From: a bacterium
GTDB taxonomy: Bacteria > Patescibacteria > JAEDAM01 > Absconditabacterales > Absconditicoccaceae
Length of the DNA: 64,000 bases
Assembly: GCA_017453665.1 (NCBI GenBank)
Contig: JAFTEM010000014.1
Coordinates: forward strand, 62,001 to 126,000
Direction: 5' to 3'
This document shows positions 22,911 through 33,581 of the stretch, piece after piece (the stretch's first letter is position 1; each line of letters opens with the position of its first letter). The notes under the pieces are model-generated. The model ran no database searches. It was given only the letters and a program-made list of their open reading frames with translations, and was not told the DNA's origin. A program made the translations under genes and the position numbers.

Positions 22911-23948
22911 ATGAGTAAAAATCCTATGCCAAATCTTGAAGAACAGTTACAAAAAATTTCTAATATACAAACTATAGATGAGCTAGAGAACTGGTTCCAA
23001 GCAATCTTATGAAAAAAAGGAAGTATCACTGAAGCATTAAAAACACTAGGATCGCTTTCTCCTGAAGAAAAAAAAGAACAAGGAGGTAAACTTTCTACTC
23101 TAAAAGCAAATCTTCAAGAAGCTTACCAAAAGAAATTCGATGAACTAAAAACTGCAGAAATTAATGAACAACTAGAAAAAGAAGTTATTGATATCACCCT
23201 TCCATGAACAGAAATTGAACAATGACATTTTTCTTTATTAACAAAAGTAAGAAGAGAATTAGAAGAAATTGCACATAGTATGGGATTTATCGTTGAAAGT
23301 TGAACCGACGCTGTAAGTAAGTTCGAGAATTTTGAGGCCGTAAATATCCCTGTTTCTCATCCTGCAACAGAAATGCATGATACAATCTACCTATCAGAAA
23401 AAGACGAAAGAGATGAAAACTATGTACTAAGAACACACACTTCTGCATGACAAAATTATGTGCTAAGGAAATACTGAGTACCTATCAAAGCAGTACTTCC
23501 AGGAAGAGTATATAGATTTGAAAATGTAGACGCGACACACGATACCATGTTCTACCAATTTGAGGGGGTTTATGTCGATAAAAACATTAGCATCTGACAT
23601 TTTAAAAGTATCATCACAAGATTCCTTTCTGCGGCATTACAAAAGGAAGTAGAAATTAGAATGAGACCATGATACTTTCCTTTTGTTGAACCATGATTTG
23701 AAATTGATACCAGATACGAATATACAAACCCTAAAACATGAAATAAAGAAATGTCTAAATGGATGGAAATTCTTTGAGCTGGAATGATTCATCCAGCAGT
23801 TTTAAGAAACGCATGAATTAATCCTGACGAATGATGGACATGATTTGCATTCTGAATGGGAGTTAACAGATTAGCTGCTGTAAGATACGGAATCAAAGAT
23901 ATCAGATACCTTACAAACGGAGATCTCAGATTCGCAAAAAGTCGATAA
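22911..23948 (+). CDS. pheS: Phenylalanyl-tRNA synthetase alpha subunit, 345 aa
   Basis: Class II catalytic subunit that joins Phe to tRNA-Phe in an alpha2-beta2 enzyme. An N-terminal coiled-coil domain (residues 1-90) is followed by the PheS core: [59 protein letters not shown] (motif 2) and [15 protein letters not shown] ... [18 protein letters not shown] (motif 3). Length is normal. Starts at ATG 22911, ends at TAA 23946-23948. The pheT partner is not next to it: the next gene is unrelated, so the subunits are split in this genome or pheT lies elsewhere. The penultimate codon, CGA, would be Trp in a position where other PheS proteins end with Phe. Confidence 0.96.
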
Positions 23949-23986
23949 TCCAATATAATCTTTTTATTTTTCTTATATCTCTTACC

Positions 23987-24916
23987 ATGGTAGAAAGGAA
24001 AACAAAACGAACAGATAAAGAACAAAAAAAAACAAGTAAAAGCACGAAAAAAGAAGAAAAACCAACAAAAACAACTGTTAAAAAAACAGTTAAAAAAGTT
24101 GCTGAAAAACAAGAAAAGAAAGCTATAGCTACTAAAAAACAAGCTTCTTTTGAACAAAGAAGAATAGCAAAAAAGACCGAAGAAAAAATTCCATCATGGT
24201 TAATTATTCTCTTCTCATTTTCTTTAGCATTTCTTCTTTTTGCTATCTATAAAACCTTTGTATATGGACAAGGATATAATTTCAAACAGAATAATATAAC
24301 AGAAGAATACAATGTTTCATTTGACACTGAAGAAATCGAAGACAATTATTTAACAGAAGATAACTACGTTATCGAAAATGACTACGTTGAAAGCGAATAT
24401 ACCCCTGAAGATCCCTCAGAATGAGCACCAGAAAATAATACCATCCCTGAAGAAGAAGTTGTAGAAGAAGTAGTAGAAGAAATAGTAGAAAACAAAGTGG
24501 TAAACGAAGATGAAATTACTAATGATATTCAATTAATTCAAGATTTCTATTCTTACCTCATCAACGATAACGTAGATGAAATGAATAGCTTAGTTGATAC
24601 TCCTCTAAAAAATTCTTCTACATGGAGCACTCACTGGAGTAAAAAGAATATTTGAATATTCACAAAGCACCTAAATGAAGATGTTTCTCTAGAGAATATT
24701 TCTTTCATAGAAGGTTCAGAAAACATCCAAAAGCATACTAGAAAATACGAATACACCTTCAAATATTCAATAGATACTAATGTTTCATTTACAGAGAATT
24801 GGGAAGCAACCCTTCTTACTCGTGACTGAAAAACGGTAATTGCTGAAATAATGTGTAAAACAGAAGGATGTTCTCGTTCACCATTCTTCTGGCCACAAAA
24901 TTATTGATTAAAATAA
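23987..24916 (+). CDS. Membrane-anchored protein with Lys-rich cytoplasmic tail, 309 aa
   Basis: Unknown function. Residues 1-65 are extremely rich in Lys, Thr and Glu (low complexity), then a single membrane helix (WLIILFSFSLAFLLFAIY, about residues 68-86), then an acidic Glu/Val/Asn-rich stalk to about residue 180, and a C-terminal domain of about 125 residues beginning QLIQDFYSYLINDNVDEM. The last part has the helix-then-strands look of NTF2-like/DUF4878 extracellular domains, but this is only an impression. The topology suggests the C-terminus is outside. Starts at ATG 23987, 38 bases after pheS, and ends at TAA 24914-24916. Confidence 0.65.
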
Positions 24917-24960
24917 TTCAAAAAAAAATATCTAAAATAATGATTCCTAGGATGGAATTC

Positions 24961-25845
24961 TTATTTTTCAAATTCAGACTTTGGAACAAAAAGCACTAAT
25001 GATTTTTGAATATCTTTTCTTATTAAAATTTGGCTTAATCTAACCTTTTTAACCTTCAATCATGTATCCAAAAAGAAAAGATAATAACAAATTTCCGGAT
25101 TAAAAGGCTTGGCAATTTTTGAAACAAGCATAAAAAGTGGAAGAACTGGAAATATCCAATATCATATTTTTTTATTTAATGCCTTTATAAAGTTTATAAG
25201 TGAATATAAAATTTTAAAAAATATTTTTCACTTTTTTACTTTAAAAACTTCTATAGCACCTTCGAATGAATTAAAAAGAGTCTGTAAATTTTTTACAGCA
25301 TTAAAAGTTCAAACAAAATAAAAATCTCAAATTTCCCAAAGCTTTTCCATATTAAATCCTAATATATGCGACCAGGTAGGAGATGGATAATTGCAAATAA
25401 TCGTATTTTCATCCTGCACCGCATTCCTTAACTGATCAAAATCTATTTTATTGAAAAAAAACGAATCAAATCTTAATTTAAAAACTAGACAAAAATCATC
25501 AGAAGCAAGCCCTATTGTTTTACCAACTTTATATACTTGTTGCAAAAATCTAACAACATCAAAATCCAATAATACATTTCAAGGTAAATCTTCATTAATT
25601 AATTTTCAATACCTTTTATTAATCATAATGGCAACATCATCGCTCTTAATTTTTTCAACAATCGTTGGATTTAATAATCTTGCTTTATCGACATCTTCGT
25701 CATCTTCTACGGCACAAAAAACATCATAATCAAATCATTGTTCTTTTGCTGCATCAAACAAATTCTTCTGAAAAAATAAATAAGTTTGATCTAGTGTTCT
25801 TGCCTGTCAAGCAAAGCAAAATGCAATCCTTCATTTTTTCTTCAT
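24961..25845 (-). CDS. Putative glycosyltransferase-like protein, 294 aa
   Basis: Last gene of the five-gene minus-strand operon. The start at ATG 25843-25845 (MKKKGRIAFCFAGQARTL) overlaps the GDPD gene's stop as TAATG, showing translational coupling; an upstream ATG at 25893 lies inside the GDPD gene. The N-terminal RIAFCFAGQARTL, DYDVFCAVEDDED, LRFDSFFF and W-x-H-I-L-G segments resemble small proteins in capsule and surface-glycan loci that look like GT-A-type transferases; the EDDED cluster could be the metal-binding site. The C-terminal third has a hydrophobic, amphipathic region (ILYSLINFIKALNKKIGYWIF) that may touch the membrane. Read with standard code it would seem to end at 25327. 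Function is inferred from the neighbours. Confidence 0.55.
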
Positions 25846-26696
25846 TAACAACTGTAATAATCTAAATAATCCGTGCAAATATAATCAACTCATAAGTTTA
25901 TCATCTCAACAATCCTATCTTTCAATATCTCCTTAGTTCTAGCATCTTCATGAGATTCTCATCAAAGTAATCATGGTGATTTTGAATGTAATTCAGGAGA
26001 TATCATAGCTATTTCAAAATTAGACATTCTCAACTTATTAATAATTTCCTGAGAATATAAAATTTTTCTTCATTTTTCACTTTTTCTATCCCATTCGTCT
26101 AACCATACTCAATCTATAATATCTTTATTCTCAATTGCTTCATCTAACGTATACAATGTTCAACCTACAAAATCATTAAATCTCATTTTATCATATTCAT
26201 GCGACACTGATAAAAATATCTTTAATTCAAAATTATTCTCCCTTAAATATCTTGCCGTTTCTAACCTTACATCAAATATAAATATTTTATCTACCAATCC
26301 CTTAACACCCTTCACAACATTAACAAGGAGATCTAAGCTATCAAGTCTCTGGAATTTGGATTTCAAATGTAATGCGGAAAATACTCAAGAGCTTTGTTTT
26401 TCCTTAATTAATTTAAACAATTCTTCTAATTCAACAAAATGACAATTATTCGGCAAACTAATATTTTTAATATCATTCCACAACATATTTTTAAAACAAC
26501 GATTATCTATTCAACCAGATATCCTATTTAATCACTCGTCATGAAAAACAAATGGAATGAAGTCTTTTGAAAAATTGATATCAAATTCTAATCAATATCA
26601 TCTCTCCAATAGATTCTCGAATGCTTCTTTAGAACTTTCAGTATACTTAAACCCACTGTTTAATGGGTCTAATCATCTATGACTTATCAATTGCAT
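25845..26696 (-). CDS. Glycerophosphodiester phosphodiesterase (GDPD) family, 283 aa
   Basis: The N-terminus ISHRGL (catalytic His and Arg), followed by EAFENLLERGYGLEFDINFSKD (metal-binding Glu and Asp) and PFVFHDEGLNRISGG (second catalytic His), is the GDPD signature. Such enzymes hydrolyse glycerophosphodiesters to glycerol-3-phosphate and an alcohol; in glycan loci related proteins act on glycerol-phosphate-decorated products. Further TIM-barrel segments follow, ending with GVDYICTDYLDYYSC, the usual last strand. Starts at ATG 26694-26696, one base after the cupin stop, and its stop overlaps the next start. The place in an operon with a nucleotidyltransferase and a HAD phosphatase suggests phosphodiester-linked surface-sugar chemistry. 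Confidence 0.85.
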
Positions 26697-26697
26697 T

Positions 26698-27024
26698 TTA
26701 TTCATTAAAAAGATACTTATCTCCTTTTACACAAGGAACTTTTACAACAGTATTTGACCCATCCTCTAAACATTCAAAATCTGTTACATCATTCGGATAC
26801 ACACACATAATATCTCATGGTCATAAAACTTCTCAATTCATCTTGAATCTTCATGTATTAATCACAGTATACTCTGTTGCAATTTTATGATAATGACTCT
26901 CCTCTTTATCTCATTTTTTATAGGTTTTCACTGCAACTTCAAAATCTGTCGTCTTTTGTAATGATGGTTCAAAATCTCCGATAAACCATCATTTAGTAAA
27001 ATCTGCTAAAGATTTTCTTTCCAT
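26698..27024 (-). CDS. Cupin-fold protein, 108 aa
   Basis: A single small beta-barrel: ESHYHKIATEYTVINTGRFKMNG then LGPGDIMCVYPNDVTDFECLEDG, which matches the two cupin motifs (His-x-His ... Glu ... G followed by PGD ... P ... H/D). The first motif keeps HYH and a Glu; the second has Asp in place of the usual His, so metal binding may be altered. Cupins in nucleotide-sugar operons often act as epimerases, isomerases or regulators. Starts at ATG 27022-27024 inside the end of the nucleotidyltransferase region (its stop is 27042-27044, 17 bases upstream), ends at TAA 26698-26700, one base before the GDPD start. Confidence 0.7.
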
Positions 27025-27041
27025 TCATTTATTATTAGAAA

Positions 27042-27782
27042 CTAAATATCTTTTGAATATTCTGAATCTAAGAACCTAGTCAAATCTTCTGGAGTACCTA
27101 TTCAAATCATTCTACTACCAATATCATAGATACTAATCTTTTTATCATTTAAGATTAGTTCGTTATAAACTGGACAAACATAAAATTCATTATTTGTTGT
27201 AATATTTTTTCTTATCATACTTTCTGCTCACTCTACAAAATCTTTTCAATATTTAAAATAATAAATTCAAACCGTAGCATTATCACTTATAGGTTTTTTC
27301 TCTGCAACCTCTTCAACTAATCATTCATTATTCAATCTAGCAAAACTTCGTTTAGGATGCATTGACTTAAACACTGGTATTGATCAATCCATTCAATCTT
27401 TATCTATAAATTCTAAAAAATCTTGAATTCAATCAACAATAAATTGATCTGAATTTGCAAGAAGCAATTCATCTCCATTATTAATAAACTCCTTCGCCAA
27501 TAAAACAGTACATGCAGCACCTTTAGTCAATCATTCTGTCATTGCAATATTACAACCAGGAGCGATAAGATTTAACAAATACTTTAAAGCATACTTATCA
27601 TAATGTGCTTTCTGAACAATAAATGTAAATTTATAATCTCTATTATCTTTAGGCTTTAGGTTCTCAATAACAACCTGGATCATGGGCTTTCATTTTACTT
27701 CTATTAATGGCTTTGGGAATGTATATCAAGCTTGAGCAAATCTACTTCAAGCTCATGCCATTGGAATTACAATATTTAACAT
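27042..27782 (-). CDS. Sugar-1-phosphate-type nucleotidyltransferase, 246 aa
   Basis: The N-terminus MAGAGSRFAQAGYTFPKPLIEVKGKPMI is the nucleotidyltransferase signature (G-x-G-S/T-R-F/L ... PK ... GKPMI), here with several TGA-encoded glycines; DELLLANSDQFI supplies the metal-binding Asp, and GSIPVFKS, SDNATVGIYYFKYG and NNEFYVCPVYNELI follow as in the GlmU/RmlA/RfbF-like fold. It transfers a nucleotide from NTP to a phosphorylated sugar or small alcohol. Starts at ATG 27780-27782, 28 bases after the HAD gene, ends at TAG 27042-27044. Together with the HAD phosphatase it likely makes an activated building block for the surface glycan transferase downstream. Substrate unknown. Confidence 0.85.
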
Positions 27783-27810
27783 ATTTTAATTTATTAAAAA
27801 AAATAAAAAA

Positions 27811-28422
27811 CTAACTAAAATAGTCTCCAAAAATTCATCGATGGGTCTCCGTCGCATTATTAACAACAACTAGATTTCATCAAGCCTTTTTTGCCGCTTC
27901 AATACCATGTGGTGAATCTTCAACTATTATTGTTTCCTCTGGTTTTACTCAAAACATAGACATTGCTTTCAAATACATCTCAGGATCTGGCTTTGGGCTA
28001 GTAATATCTTCATTACTTATTATTAAATCAAAATACTCTAGAATCAGAGCTTTTCACAACATAAGCTCTATACTATTCCTTATTGAATTTGAACAACATG
28101 CAACTTTTATTCCCATTGTTTTCAATTTTTTTAACATAAGCTGTTTTCAAAAATCAGGTTGGCTATTATTATAAATAGCATCAACCGTATATTGCTGTTT
28201 CATTTCATTAATAAACCTATGCAAACTTTCAGGCAATCACTTTTCTTCTTTTAATCTTTTTAGCTTTACCGCTGTTGGTAAACCGTTATAAAATCATTCA
28301 TGTTCTTCACGTGTAATCGTATATCCAAACAAATCTAATGCTCTATTTAATGATTCATAATGCCGTTCCCTCGCATCAATAAGAACTCAATCCATATCAA
28401 ATAGCACAGCCTTAATTCCCAT
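27811..28422 (-). CDS. HAD-superfamily phosphatase (beta-phosphoglucomutase-like), 203 aa
   Basis: All HAD motifs are visible: motif I VLFDMDGVLID (nucleophile Asp, proton donor Asp; the Gly is TGA), motif II KVACCSNSIRN, motif III SPKPDPEMYLKA, motif IV VEDSPHGIEAAKKAG. The helical cap between motifs I and II makes it subfamily IA (phosphoglycolate phosphatase / beta-phosphoglucomutase-like). It is the first gene of the operon, starts at ATG 28420-28422, and its start codon lies 15 bases behind the T-run of an intrinsic terminator that ends a structured leader, so its transcription is probably controlled by read-through. Likely removes or moves a phosphate on a sugar intermediate. Confidence 0.88.
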
Positions 28423-28437
28423 TTTCGTAAATAAATT

Positions 28438-28461
28438 AAAAAGCACCCTAATGATGGGTGC
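28438..28461 (-). terminator. Intrinsic terminator immediately upstream of the HAD operon
   Basis: On the minus strand GCACCC / GGGTGC (6 bp, 7-base loop) is followed by TTTTT. The T-run ends 15 bases before the HAD start codon, the layout of an attenuator. The stem shares the bases GC at 28460-28461 with the outermost leader helix. Confidence 0.85.
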
Positions 28462-28588
28462 GTACAACCAAATCTGACCATTTTAGCCAAACAGATTAAT
28501 CCACATCACTAAGATGCTTTTTATTTCTGTTTAGCAAAAAAAGAGTTTTTTAGCTTTCATCAGATTGTTTTATTGTTGTACGCAACAA
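28443..28588 (-). ncRNA. Structured leader RNA / candidate riboswitch or attenuator (alternatively a 6S-like small RNA)
   Basis: Nested helices: P1 28575-28583 with 28460-28468 (9 perfect pairs), P2 28560-28566 with 28471-28477 (7 pairs), P3 28527-28535 with 28486-28494 (9 pairs, one a U-G wobble on the minus strand but A-C on the plus strand), P4 28513-28517 with 28503-28507 (5 pairs, again with a G-U only on the minus strand). The two wobbles favour minus-strand transcription. A separate hairpin, 28573-28578 with 28583-28588 around a four-base loop, uses the same bases as P1 and excludes it. The terminator overlaps P1 by two bases. A weak TTGACT (about 28642-28647) may be the -35 element. 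I know no family with this shape and sequence. Confidence 0.6.
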
Positions 28589-28740
28589 CATCTTAATATT
28601 CTTTCAACCCAATTCAACATAAATTTTCAATTTGCGTAAAAAAAGTCAAGTGATACAACAAAAAATCCACCTCAAATTTGCAAAAATTTAGAATAAAAAA
28701 TATACTTAATAGAAGTCTTTTATTCTGAAAATTTAGCGGG

Positions 28741-31700
28741 ATGTTTCAAAACAAAAAATTAAAATTACTATTTTCAATTGCTACATTACTCTTCCTATCA
28801 GGAATAATCCTATTATGAGGAGGACAATCTGCTGCAAAAAGTAGCTCTAATGTTCCAAACAATTATTATGCAAACTACCTAATCCAAAGCGACTGGAATA
28901 GACTTGCTAAAATTTTTGTAGACATCGATGCAAAAAGTCAATTAGGAGAGATTGGTTCAAGTGCAACCTATACCGAGCAATTAAATATCATGAATAAAAT
29001 ATTCGAATACTTTCCACAAGATAATTACGAATATCTCTTAACTTATGAACAATGTAAAGAAACAACTGCTGCTATGGCAAGAAACGTCACAATGGATAAT
29101 TTCAAAAAATATACCGAACAATGTAAAGACCCGCTTTCTAAAATAAAATCAACAATTGATAGTCAATATACAGTTAAAGTTTCTGCTACCGCAAATCCTA
29201 ACAGTGGATCATCTCCTCTAACAGTAACCTTCGATGCAAGAGGAAGTTCTGATCCATCAAACGAGACAATCCCTTCATATAATTATTTCTGGTATTATAG
29301 AGATATCGATTGAATCGATAAAGTGATTTGAATTTGACCTGTAGTAAAACATCAATTCACATGAGAAGGTTCTTACATTGTTCACTGCACTGTAAGAAGT
29401 TCAAACAGTTGGATTTTCGATGGAACTAAAAATATTCAAGTTACAGTAAGCCCTAAATCTGCAACCATTAGCGTATATGTAAACGGTAAAAAAATGCAAA
29501 AAACAAAGAGCTCTAAAATAGGAATTCAAGAAGCAGAAAAAGGAGTATTATTTGATTGAAGTTCAACGACACCTCTTGGATGAAGAGAAATTATGAACTA
29601 TACATGGAACATCACTTCAAGAGACGGATTTAGATGGACAAAACAAGGTGATGGTACTCCTAGTTATGTTAATATTCCATTACCAGGGCAATGAGAATAT
29701 ACTGTAAATTTACAAGTAACCGATAATGAAAATAACGTTGTGAGCGAAAGTTATTCTCTAGCAGTTTCTGATCCTGTTGCCATCATCCAACAAACCCCAG
29801 AAAAATGAAATACATCAACAACGTTTACCTACTCAGCAAACGCTTCATATTCCCTTACTTCAAGATTAAAACTTTACACATGGGAAATCTTTGATAGTGA
29901 AGGAAACAAACTAGATACCCTTCAATGAAAAAGTATAAAAAAACAATTTAAGAAACCATGAAGTTACACCGTAAAACTTAGTGTAGAAGACGAGATGTGA
30001 TTAAAGAATTCAGACACAATGACAGTATACGTTGAATCAACGCCACCATCTCCACAATACACAATAACAGCAACGAATAAATGGACCTATCCATCAGAAT
30101 TTGTATTAGATGCAAGCTCCTCTACCGACATCGATGTAACAAACGGCTATGATCAATTAACATACGAATGGAGTTTTTCAAACGATAATGCTAAAGAAAT
30201 AACAGAAACTCAAGAAAACAATAAAATTATTACCGTTCTTTTTAATGAAAAATGAACTCATCAAATTACCTTAAGAGTATCCGATAGTTTCTGACAAACC
30301 GAAGAAATCACAAAAGAAGTAAACATCCAATCTATATTAAGACCAGAGCTTACTGCAACACCTAAAGCAACTATTTGGGGTGAAATGGTAAACTTCAAAG
30401 TACAAACAAATGTTCCTGTTCTCACTTATGATTGGAATTTCTGAGATGGAGAACCAACAAGAAGTGTAGACAAAAACAACATGGATAAAAAATATGAAAA
30501 AATAGGAACCTATACAGTAAAAGTAAAAGTAACAGACGCAAATGAAGATTATAACGAAGTTTCAACAAATGTTTTCATTTGAGAAAAAGATAAACCAATC
30601 CCTGTATATGAAATAAGAGATTCAAGTAACCACGTTATCGCACAAAATGATATTTGTTTAATTGATAACGATGCATGAACTTGAAAAATCGAACAACCTG
30701 CATACAGAATAAACAGACAAGAACAATTTACTATTAACACATCTTCATCTGTTAACGCACAATGAAATAAGAACTATCTAAAATACTATTTCCAATTAAA
30801 AAACGATGAATTTATAGAATCATCAAACTTCACTCATAAATTTAATAGTCTTGATTGTCAATATATCGATTATACTCTAGAAGATACAACGCTAGGGGTT
30901 CCAACAAAAACAAGAATTTGGTTTAAGGTGGTAAACGCATTGCCAACCCTTTCTAATCTAACATTAAGTTACCCACAATATTGAAACGAAATTGGTATAG
31001 GGTTCCAACAATCAAGTAATACAAACGATATTTTTTCATCAGACGTAGACCCTATCATCGTTAAAGTAACAGCTGATGGTGCTGTAGATTCTGATGGAAC
31101 TGTCTCTTATTTTAAATGGTACTACTATCCAAAAAATAATCCAAACAAAATTCTTGAAACAAAGATTACCCCAGGTACTATTCCATATACATTCTTCTCA
31201 GTACCAAGACAAGCATGAGAATTTATGTTTGGAGTAAAAATGTTTGATAATGATGAAGGAACAAAATCAAGTGAAGACATCCTTTGAAACGGTCCTATCA
31301 TCATGTTCCCTCCTGACACAAAACAACCAGACATTCCTATCGTTACCCTTAAATCTGATAAAATCAATGTAGAAGTAGGAGATGAAGTAACCTTTGATAT
31401 TATTAGTAAAATTATTTCAGATAGATCAGACTTTGAAAAAGAAAGAACAATCCAAATTGATTTTGAATGAGACGGTGAATACGACCTAACAACAAAAGAC
31501 GATCGTGTAACACACATCTACACCAAACCAAGTCCAGCTAATGCTCCTTATGTACCAACTGCATCAGTAATTTATAGAGATTACAGAGGAATTTGAGAAG
31601 CTGCACCTATCGTTGTAAAATCATGAATCAGACCAAATCTTATCTATACAACAATCTGAAGAAGTGTTATCTTTAAAGATGTAAGTATTGGATCAATTAT

Positions 31701-33039
31701 TGAAAGAGAAATATGTTTAGACAAAGAACAATGTGATAAAGGAAACGAAAGATACATCAATAGATCACTCGATAAAACCTTTAAAGTGACCTATCCAAAA
31801 AAAGGAACCTATACCGTAACAATTAAAGCTAAAGATGAGAACTGAAACGAAGCAGAAACATCTCTCCAAATAACAGTAAACGACACAACAGAACTTAGTC
31901 CTCTTGCTAACGGAATATTTATGATAAGCCTTCCTGAATCACAATTCGGTGAATGAGTGCTTCCTGAAATCTTTGTATGAAAACAACTTAATAATGAAGT
32001 ACTCTTCTATTTCAGAAGCGATGATTCGATAACAACATGTTATGTTGATAGCGATATCACGTTCGATAGTAGTTCCGACTGAGACCCAGAAAACGATAGA
32101 GATTTCTGATGTAATAAAATCTTTGTCCAATCATATACTCCAAGTTATGAATCAACAATCGGTAGAATTTACTACCAATCAAATAATGCTACAACACTTC
32201 AACATAAAGACTTCCTAGTAAGTTTCGCTGATTACGAAAAAGACCTTGATTCAACAACAAAAGCATTATATGATTTAGCAAACGAACTTATTAATACTAT
32301 CGATGTAAGTTCAAGCATTTCAAACGAAAACCTAAGGACCCTTATCATTACCTTAAGAAACGATATCGCTAATTGAGATAAAAACGCTCAAAGAGGTGAT
32401 GCTATTCAAATCCAACAATTTATGACAGAAAACACATGAAAATTAAATAAATTAAGTGATACTCAAAAAGAAAAAATCAATGACTTAATAAACAACCTTG
32501 ATTGAATCATCCTACCTGATGGTTCTGTATACGATATCGCCAAGGAAGAAATTCTGTCACTTCTTCCTTTACAACTCAAGCAATCAGTGCTCAAAGGATT
32601 CACAACATTTGAAACCCTCGATGAACAATCTTGAATTAATATTCCTGAAGAAAGACTAAAAGTCTTAGAAAGTATCAATGCATTAATCTATGCAAATACA
32701 GCACCAACAAACAATATAGGAGAGGAACAAATTGCTGTAGATGATTATGAAGCAACAGTAAGAACAAACATATGTAAAATAACTGCCTTCTATGACTTAA
32801 TTTCAAATATTTGTTCTGAAGAAATAAATAATAGTACTGATAAAAAAATCTATGATACAGAAGTCCTCCAAACCCAAATAGAAGACACCTCCAACTCAAA
32901 TACCAGTTCAGGAATGCCTATAATAATCAAAGTTATTTTATGGATTCTTTGAATCGTTGTTATTGCATTTGTTGGACTTATCACAGCCTTTGCTGTTAAA
33001 GCAAAACTCAGAGAAAAATATGAAAACGAAGATGAATAA
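28741..33039 (+). CDS. Giant PKD-repeat surface protein, 1432 aa
   Basis: An N-terminal membrane/signal segment (LLFSIATLLFLSGIILLGG) is followed by a helical stretch to about residue 130, then repeated PKD/Ig-like beta-sandwich domains. Typical PKD strands recur: SPLTVTFDARGSSDP ... FTGEGSYIVHCTV, VLFDGSSTTPLG ... LPGQGEYTVNLQVTD, FVLDASSSTDID ... YEWSF, YDWNFGDGEPT ... GTYTVKVKVTDAN, and QIDFEGDGEYDL ... GTYTVTIKAKDENGNEAE. A helical region and a C-terminal membrane helix (IIIKVILWILGIVVIAFVGLITAF) end the protein, so both ends are probably membrane-anchored. PKD domains mediate adhesion or polysaccharide/protein binding. Starts at ATG 28741, ends TAA 33037-33039, 27 bases before the pilin-like genes. 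Likely a cell-contact structure. Confidence 0.88.
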
Positions 33040-33066
33040 AAATACTTTTACATATCAATTAATCTT

Positions 33067-33552
33067 ATGAAAACAAAAACTAAAGTAGTATTAACCGCAC
33101 TCTTATGTGCAACAATCATCATGATTCCATTTTCAAATTCCGCAAGCTCAAAATCTCGAATAGAATTTTGAAGCACGCCAACAGAAATTACGAAGACTGT
33201 TGCTGCAAAAGCAAACGAATGAGCTACCAATGTACAAGACACAAAACTAGATGGAATCAACAATAATGAATCTAGTTCTCTCAACTCACAATATCAAATT
33301 AGTAGAACATTAATGCGATTAGCAAACGATGAAAATGGAGTTATTGCCTACATTCAATGGACACTTTACATCTGACTAGTTGCTGCAACTATCCTCCTCA
33401 TTTGGAATGGCTTTAAGTTAGTAACACCAGATGCCAAGATGAACGATGTAAAAGAAAGGATAAAAAATATCCTTCTATGAGTAATTTTGATGACAAGTTT
33501 TCTAGCTATTATCAAACTTATGACAGCACTTCTTAATCTATTCTTTTCATAA
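33067..33552 (+). CDS. T4SS-pilin-like membrane protein, 161 aa
   Basis: A signal peptide-like N-terminus (VVLTALLCATIIMIPFSNS) is followed by a spacer and two membrane helices: VIAYIQWTLYIGLVAATILLIWNGFKLVTP and IKNILLGVILMTSFLAIIKLMTALL, joined by a short loop with a DVKERI helix. This helix-loop-helix with 'GFKLV..' resembles the VirB2/TrbC-like 'T4SS pilin' family common in Candidate Phyla Radiation genomes. It follows the PKD protein with a 27-base gap and precedes a related multi-helix protein, so the three probably form one operon building a surface appendage or channel. Starts ATG 33067, ends TAA 33550-33552. The secretion role is inference. Confidence 0.7.
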
Positions 33553-33581
33553 TACTTTATATTTCATTAAACAAAATAAAT

